Source of the DNA: Candidatus Obscuribacter sp.
GTDB taxonomy: Bacteria > Cyanobacteriota > Vampirovibrionia > Obscuribacterales > Obscuribacteraceae
Length of the DNA: 64,000 nucleotides
Reading direction: 5' to 3'
Assembly: GCA_021772095.1 (NCBI GenBank)
Contig: JADYXR010000033.1
Coordinates: 1 to 64,000, forward strand
The notes under the pieces are model-generated. The model was given only the letters and a program-made list of their open reading frames with translations. It did not search any database and had not been told where the DNA came from. Shown in pieces: positions 61,062-64,000 of this stretch. Numbering within the stretch: position 1 is the first letter of the stretch; each line of letters begins with the position of its first letter. The translations under genes and the position numbers were made by a program.

Positions 61062-61087
61062 AAGGAGGAGTAGAACTCCTCCTTTTA
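61062..61087 (+). terminator. Intrinsic terminator after the 587-aa gene
   Basis: AAGGAGGAG (61062-61070) pairs with CTCCTCCTT (61076-61084) around TAGAA, followed by TTATTTT. The remaining gap to 61296 holds no supported gene. Confidence 0.9.
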
Positions 61088-61296
61088 TTTTGGAATGGTT
61101 TTTAAATTCTCAAACTTAAGGCACGTACCTCGTGGTGAACTCGTATTGCAACTACGGTGCCTGCAAAAAATTTAGGCGAACGAATAAAAAAATCTCTGAG
61201 GCTTTTTTCAATTCCGCAAATTCCTTCATTAACCTGACAGAATATATTGGCTGGAGTGGTATCACCATCTCTTGCAAACTTCTACGGAGACCAAAC

Positions 61297-62940
61297 GTGA
61301 ACTTCCACACCATCGCAGGCAGCGTCCCTTTAAAATCGTCGCCGCTCTTTTCCCGCAGCATACTGCCAGTATCTTTGATGCTTCTTGCAACGCTCAATTC
61401 ATCGCCTGCTTATAGCCAGCCACCATCAGAGGTGGCGACAACACCAGTTTCGCAGGCATCGAAAATCGGTGGACAAGTCACCGATGAGCAAGTCGCAAAA
61501 GCTGTGGCTGTTTTAGAAGCGATGGCACAGAAAGAAATCGACAACAAGGAAGTTGTCGGAATTGCAGTCGCGGTCGTTCACAAAAACAAGCTGGTCTACT
61601 CTAAAGGATTCGGCGCGCGTGACGTTGGCAAACCAGACGCCATCGATGCCGACACCGTATTTCAGCTCGCTTCCATTTCAAAATCTGTTGCCTCCACGGT
61701 CGTAGCTGAGCTGATCGGTGAAGGCAAAATATCCTGGGATTCAAAAATAAGCGATCTCGATCCGGACTTCCAGATGTACGATCCATGGGTCACGCGTCAA
61801 ATCACCATTCGCGATTTCTTCTCGCACCGCAGCGGATTGCCAGAACACGCAGGCGATCTACTCGAAGATTTAGGCGCCGACCGCGCACAAGTTTTGCATA
61901 ATTTGCGATATCAAAAACCTGATAGCAGTTTTCGATCTCACTACAATTACACGAATTTCGGACTCACCGAGGGTAGTGTCGCGGCGGTCAAGCCATATGG
62001 TCTGAGCTGGGAAGACGCATCAAAAGCCAAGTTATACGGTCCTCTCGGAATGACTTCGACAAGTTCGCGATTTTCTGATTTCAATGCACTTCAAAACAAA
62101 GCATTAGGACATGTTTTGCAAGACGGCAAATGGGTGCAAAAGTTTAGACGTCAACCCGATGCGCAATCACCTGCCGGCGGTGTCAGTTCGTCAGTCAATG
62201 ACATGGCAAAATGGATGCGCTTGCAGCTCGCTAATGGAAAATTTGACGGCAAACAAATTGTCGACGAAAAAGCTCTGGTGGAAACGCATCATCCAGCGAT
62301 GTTGACTCAGTTCAATCCGTTCAACGGACTGCCTGGATTTTATGGCTTGGGAATGAACGTTAACTATGACGAGCGGGGTCGCCTGCGTCTTGGACATTCC
62401 GGCGGTTTCGCCCAGGGTGCCGGCACGAATGTGTCGATGGTGCCGAGTGAGGAGTTAGGCGTGATCGTACTGACAAACTGCCCTCCAATCGGTGTAGCGG
62501 AGGGCTTGGCGACTGCATTTACCGATGTTGCACTTAATGGCAAGCAATCACGTGATTGGCTCGCTATCTTCAAAAAATTTCTAGCCGATCCAGCCGCGAT
62601 AGGTGTATTTGAAGGATTCGATTATTCCAAGAAACCAACTGCATTGGCACCAGCTGCATCGAATATTGCTTATGTCGGCAGCTACAAAAACAACTTCTTC
62701 GGCGACCTTGAGATCGTCGAAAGAGGCGGTGGTTTAGCCATTGTGCTGGGTCCACAAAAAATGACGGTGCCGATGAATCACTACAATCGCGACACTTTTA
62801 CTTACGAAACTAGCGGCGAAAACGCGGTTGGTTTAAGTGGTATCACTTTCACCGTTAGTGCTGATGGTAAATCGCAACAAGTCCTGGTCGAGCATCTAAA
62901 TGATTGCGGCGAAGGAACGTTCACGCGCGTCACAAAATAA
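61297..62940 (+). CDS. Serine beta-lactamase-like hydrolase, secreted
   Basis: Class C beta-lactamase/esterase-fold protein of 547 residues. A signal peptide (SRSILPVSLMLLATLNSSPA) is followed by the catalytic SxxK in LASISKSVAS, the YxN-type motif YNYTNFGLTEGS and HSGGFAQG in place of the KTG motif. A small C-terminal beta domain follows (YVGSYKNNFFGDLEIVERGG). GTG 61297 is chosen because GGAG lies seven bases upstream and it gives a clean signal; a longer frame from 61132 is unlikely. Such proteins act on D-Ala peptides or esters in the periplasm; true drug resistance is not implied. Confidence 0.88.
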   Translation: MNFHTIAGSVPLKSSPLFSRSILPVSLMLLATLNSSPAYSQPPSEVATTPVSQASKIGGQVTDEQVAKAVAVLEAMAQKEIDNKEVVGIAVAVVHKNKLVYSKGFGARDVGKPDAIDADTVFQLASISKSVASTVVAELIGEGKISWDSKISDLDPDFQMYDPWVTRQITIRDFFSHRSGLPEHAGDLLEDLGADRAQVLHNLRYQKPDSSFRSHYNYTNFGLTEGSVAAVKPYGLSWEDASKAKLYGPLGMTSTSSRFSDFNALQNKALGHVLQDGKWVQKFRRQPDAQSPAGGVSSSVNDMAKWMRLQLANGKFDGKQIVDEKALVETHHPAMLTQFNPFNGLPGFYGLGMNVNYDERGRLRLGHSGGFAQGAGTNVSMVPSEELGVIVLTNCPPIGVAEGLATAFTDVALNGKQSRDWLAIFKKFLADPAAIGVFEGFDYSKKPTALAPAASNIAYVGSYKNNFFGDLEIVERGGGLAIVLGPQKMTVPMNHYNRDTFTYETSGENAVGLSGITFTVSADGKSQQVLVEHLNDCGEGTFTRVTK

Positions 62941-63294
62941 AAAGGATGCAGACTAAACGCAGCATCACATAGCAATAGAAGACATCTATAAGAAGATGGT
63001 TGCGAGGTCGGCACGCGGTCAACCTGGCGCTGCCACTTATCCACGTTATGGCGAATTGCCAGCTCAGCGATGCCACTTGTCCGCGTCCATCGTGACATTG
63101 CGGAGTCAGCAATGCCAACCCGGCGCGCCGCTCCGAGCTGCCAGCTCGATCGTTTTGCAGCTCAAAGAAGTCAAGAAAGACGCCAAACCGCTGGTCGCGT
63201 TTGCAATGTTAACGCCGCCTAATTGCGTCAAAGCAGTTTTACCAACATTCTCGCCGCGAAAGTCCTAAAATGTGGAAACAGCGACGGCAGCAAA
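62941..63294. other. Gene-free stretch
   Basis: No gene supported. Short related segments with TGCCA and GCGATGCCACTTGTCC, GCGCTGCCACTTATCC recur at 63034-63080, a weak direct repeat of about 16 bases. Role unknown. Confidence 0.4.
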
Positions 63295-64000
63295 ATGAAC
63301 GACCCCTACACCGAAGACCACAACTACGCATCTGAACCCCCGACGCCCAGACCGCCATTGATGCTGGGATTTGGATTCTTGCCGCGGTTGCAGCATCCGA
63401 GCTGGACCGAGTTCGTGATTCTGTACCTGAAACGTTGCCCGAAGTATTATTTGAAACCGGCAATATTGCTGGCGGCAGGGCTGACCTTGCCGATTGTCAA
63501 TTACGCTATCCTGATCGCGTTTTACAAATCAAACGCGCAGCATCACACTTTCACCGGTCTGTTCGATATTTTTATGATGTTCGGACCGACGCTCATCGGC
63601 ATGCTGATTTGCACGGTCGTTTGTCTTATGACATTGTTCTGGGGATTGGCTTCCATTCTGGTCGCTCTGACCGCGACTTGCCGCAGTTTTTTGATAATTG
63701 ATCCGCAGCATTTTCGTCAGGATCCGGCGGCTTTAGATCGTGCAATTGACACGGCGCAAGACGAAGGCGCGAATTTATTTCGGCATAGAAAAGCGTACCT
63801 CGCTACCGTATGGCTGATGTACTCAGTGTTTATGCTGCTTCCCTCATTTGTCATGTGTGCGTCGGGAGCGATGGTACTGCTCGGGATGCCGCAGATTGGC
63901 GCGTATACGATGCTACCGACTCGAATCGATCTACCGCTAGAAACGATGCTTGGCTCAGCAATTGCGCTTGGTGTCTCGATTATCGTGTTGAGTAACTACG
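63295..64000 (+). CDS. Multi-pass membrane protein, cut by the window end
   Basis: An open frame from ATG 63295 to the last base without a stop, 235 codons. The N-terminus is polar and Pro-rich (NDPYTEDHNYASEPPTPRPP). Then come hydrophobic segments at about 56-76, 92-125 and 178-205, and a final one at the window edge. Between them lies a cytoplasmic-looking loop with DPQHFRQDPAALDRAIDTAQ. I recognise no family. No clear ribosome site was seen, and GC usage matches the neighbours. Confidence 0.65.
   Translation, partial: MNDPYTEDHNYASEPPTPRPPLMLGFGFLPRLQHPSWTEFVILYLKRCPKYYLKPAILLAAGLTLPIVNYAILIAFYKSNAQHHTFTGLFDIFMMFGPTLIGMLICTVVCLMTLFWGLASILVALTATCRSFLIIDPQHFRQDPAALDRAIDTAQDEGANLFRHRKAYLATVWLMYSVFMLLPSFVMCASGAMVLLGMPQIGAYTMLPTRIDLPLETMLGSAIALGVSIIVLSNY

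Noticed and set aside
1..64000. tRNA, rRNA, CRISPR arrays, insertion sequences, prophage or attachment sites
   Set aside because: I looked for T-loop sequences, regular repeat-spacer patterns, transposase motifs and integrases and saw none.

Overview
The window is chromosomal, gene-dense DNA of moderate GC content from a free-living heterotroph. I saw no rRNA, tRNA, CRISPR array, insertion sequence or phage gene. The mix of eukaryotic-like Ser/Thr kinases, long TPR proteins, a TM2/proline-rich/TonB fusion, an intact DnaE, a CIO-type cytochrome bd oxidase and an ArnT-like glycosyltransferase suggests a non-photosynthetic cyanobacterial relative (Obscuribacterales / 'Melainabacteria'). That placement is inference from gene content; no marker-gene tree was possible.

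Layout. 0-4 kb: msrB, then a Spy/CnrX-like sensor, ECF sigma factor, zinc-finger anti-sigma factor and membrane protein in one row, a 32-aa membrane protein, and a small secreted-protein gene broken by a 17-bp tandem duplication. 4-9.6 kb: a SWIM/SNF2 helicase and a DAHP synthase-chorismate mutase fusion whose roughly 400-nt leader carries two complete peptide-controlled attenuators. 9.7-19.2 kb: UspA, an FAD amine oxidase, a secreted TPR protein, putrescine aminotransferase (patA), a 44-aa membrane protein, a Lys/Ala-rich secreted protein, a PLP dehydratase and speD with a long leader. 19.6-27 kb: cydAB, two YcxB-like membrane proteins and dnaE. 27-33 kb: an Arg/Gln-rich protein and a coupled TPR/zinc-ribbon kinase pair. 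33-41 kb: DUF1877, ruvA, a REC/degenerate-GGDEF protein, DUF309, hyuA and its transporter. 41-51 kb: an HGD-type kinase/TPR protein, a secreted HExxH protein, a methyltransferase, the TonB-like fusion and a second transmembrane kinase. 51-59 kb: the operon hom-thrC-thrB-lysC and an ArnT-like transferase with a partner gene. 59-64 kb: a long hypothetical protein, a serine beta-lactamase-like hydrolase and a membrane protein cut by the window end.

The strongest new observation is at 9184-9611. One promoter feeds two short ORFs, the first with the run FGFFFWF and the second with WFWYFSF. Each is followed by a segment able to pair with the 5' arm of an intrinsic terminator. This is the classical trp/phe attenuation architecture, present twice in series ahead of the first enzyme of aromatic amino-acid synthesis. 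Other signals worth attention are a basic upstream ORF in the speD leader, the zinc-ribbon kinase with an extracytoplasmic leucine-rich domain, and palindromes over or next to the dnaE and hyuA-transporter promoters.
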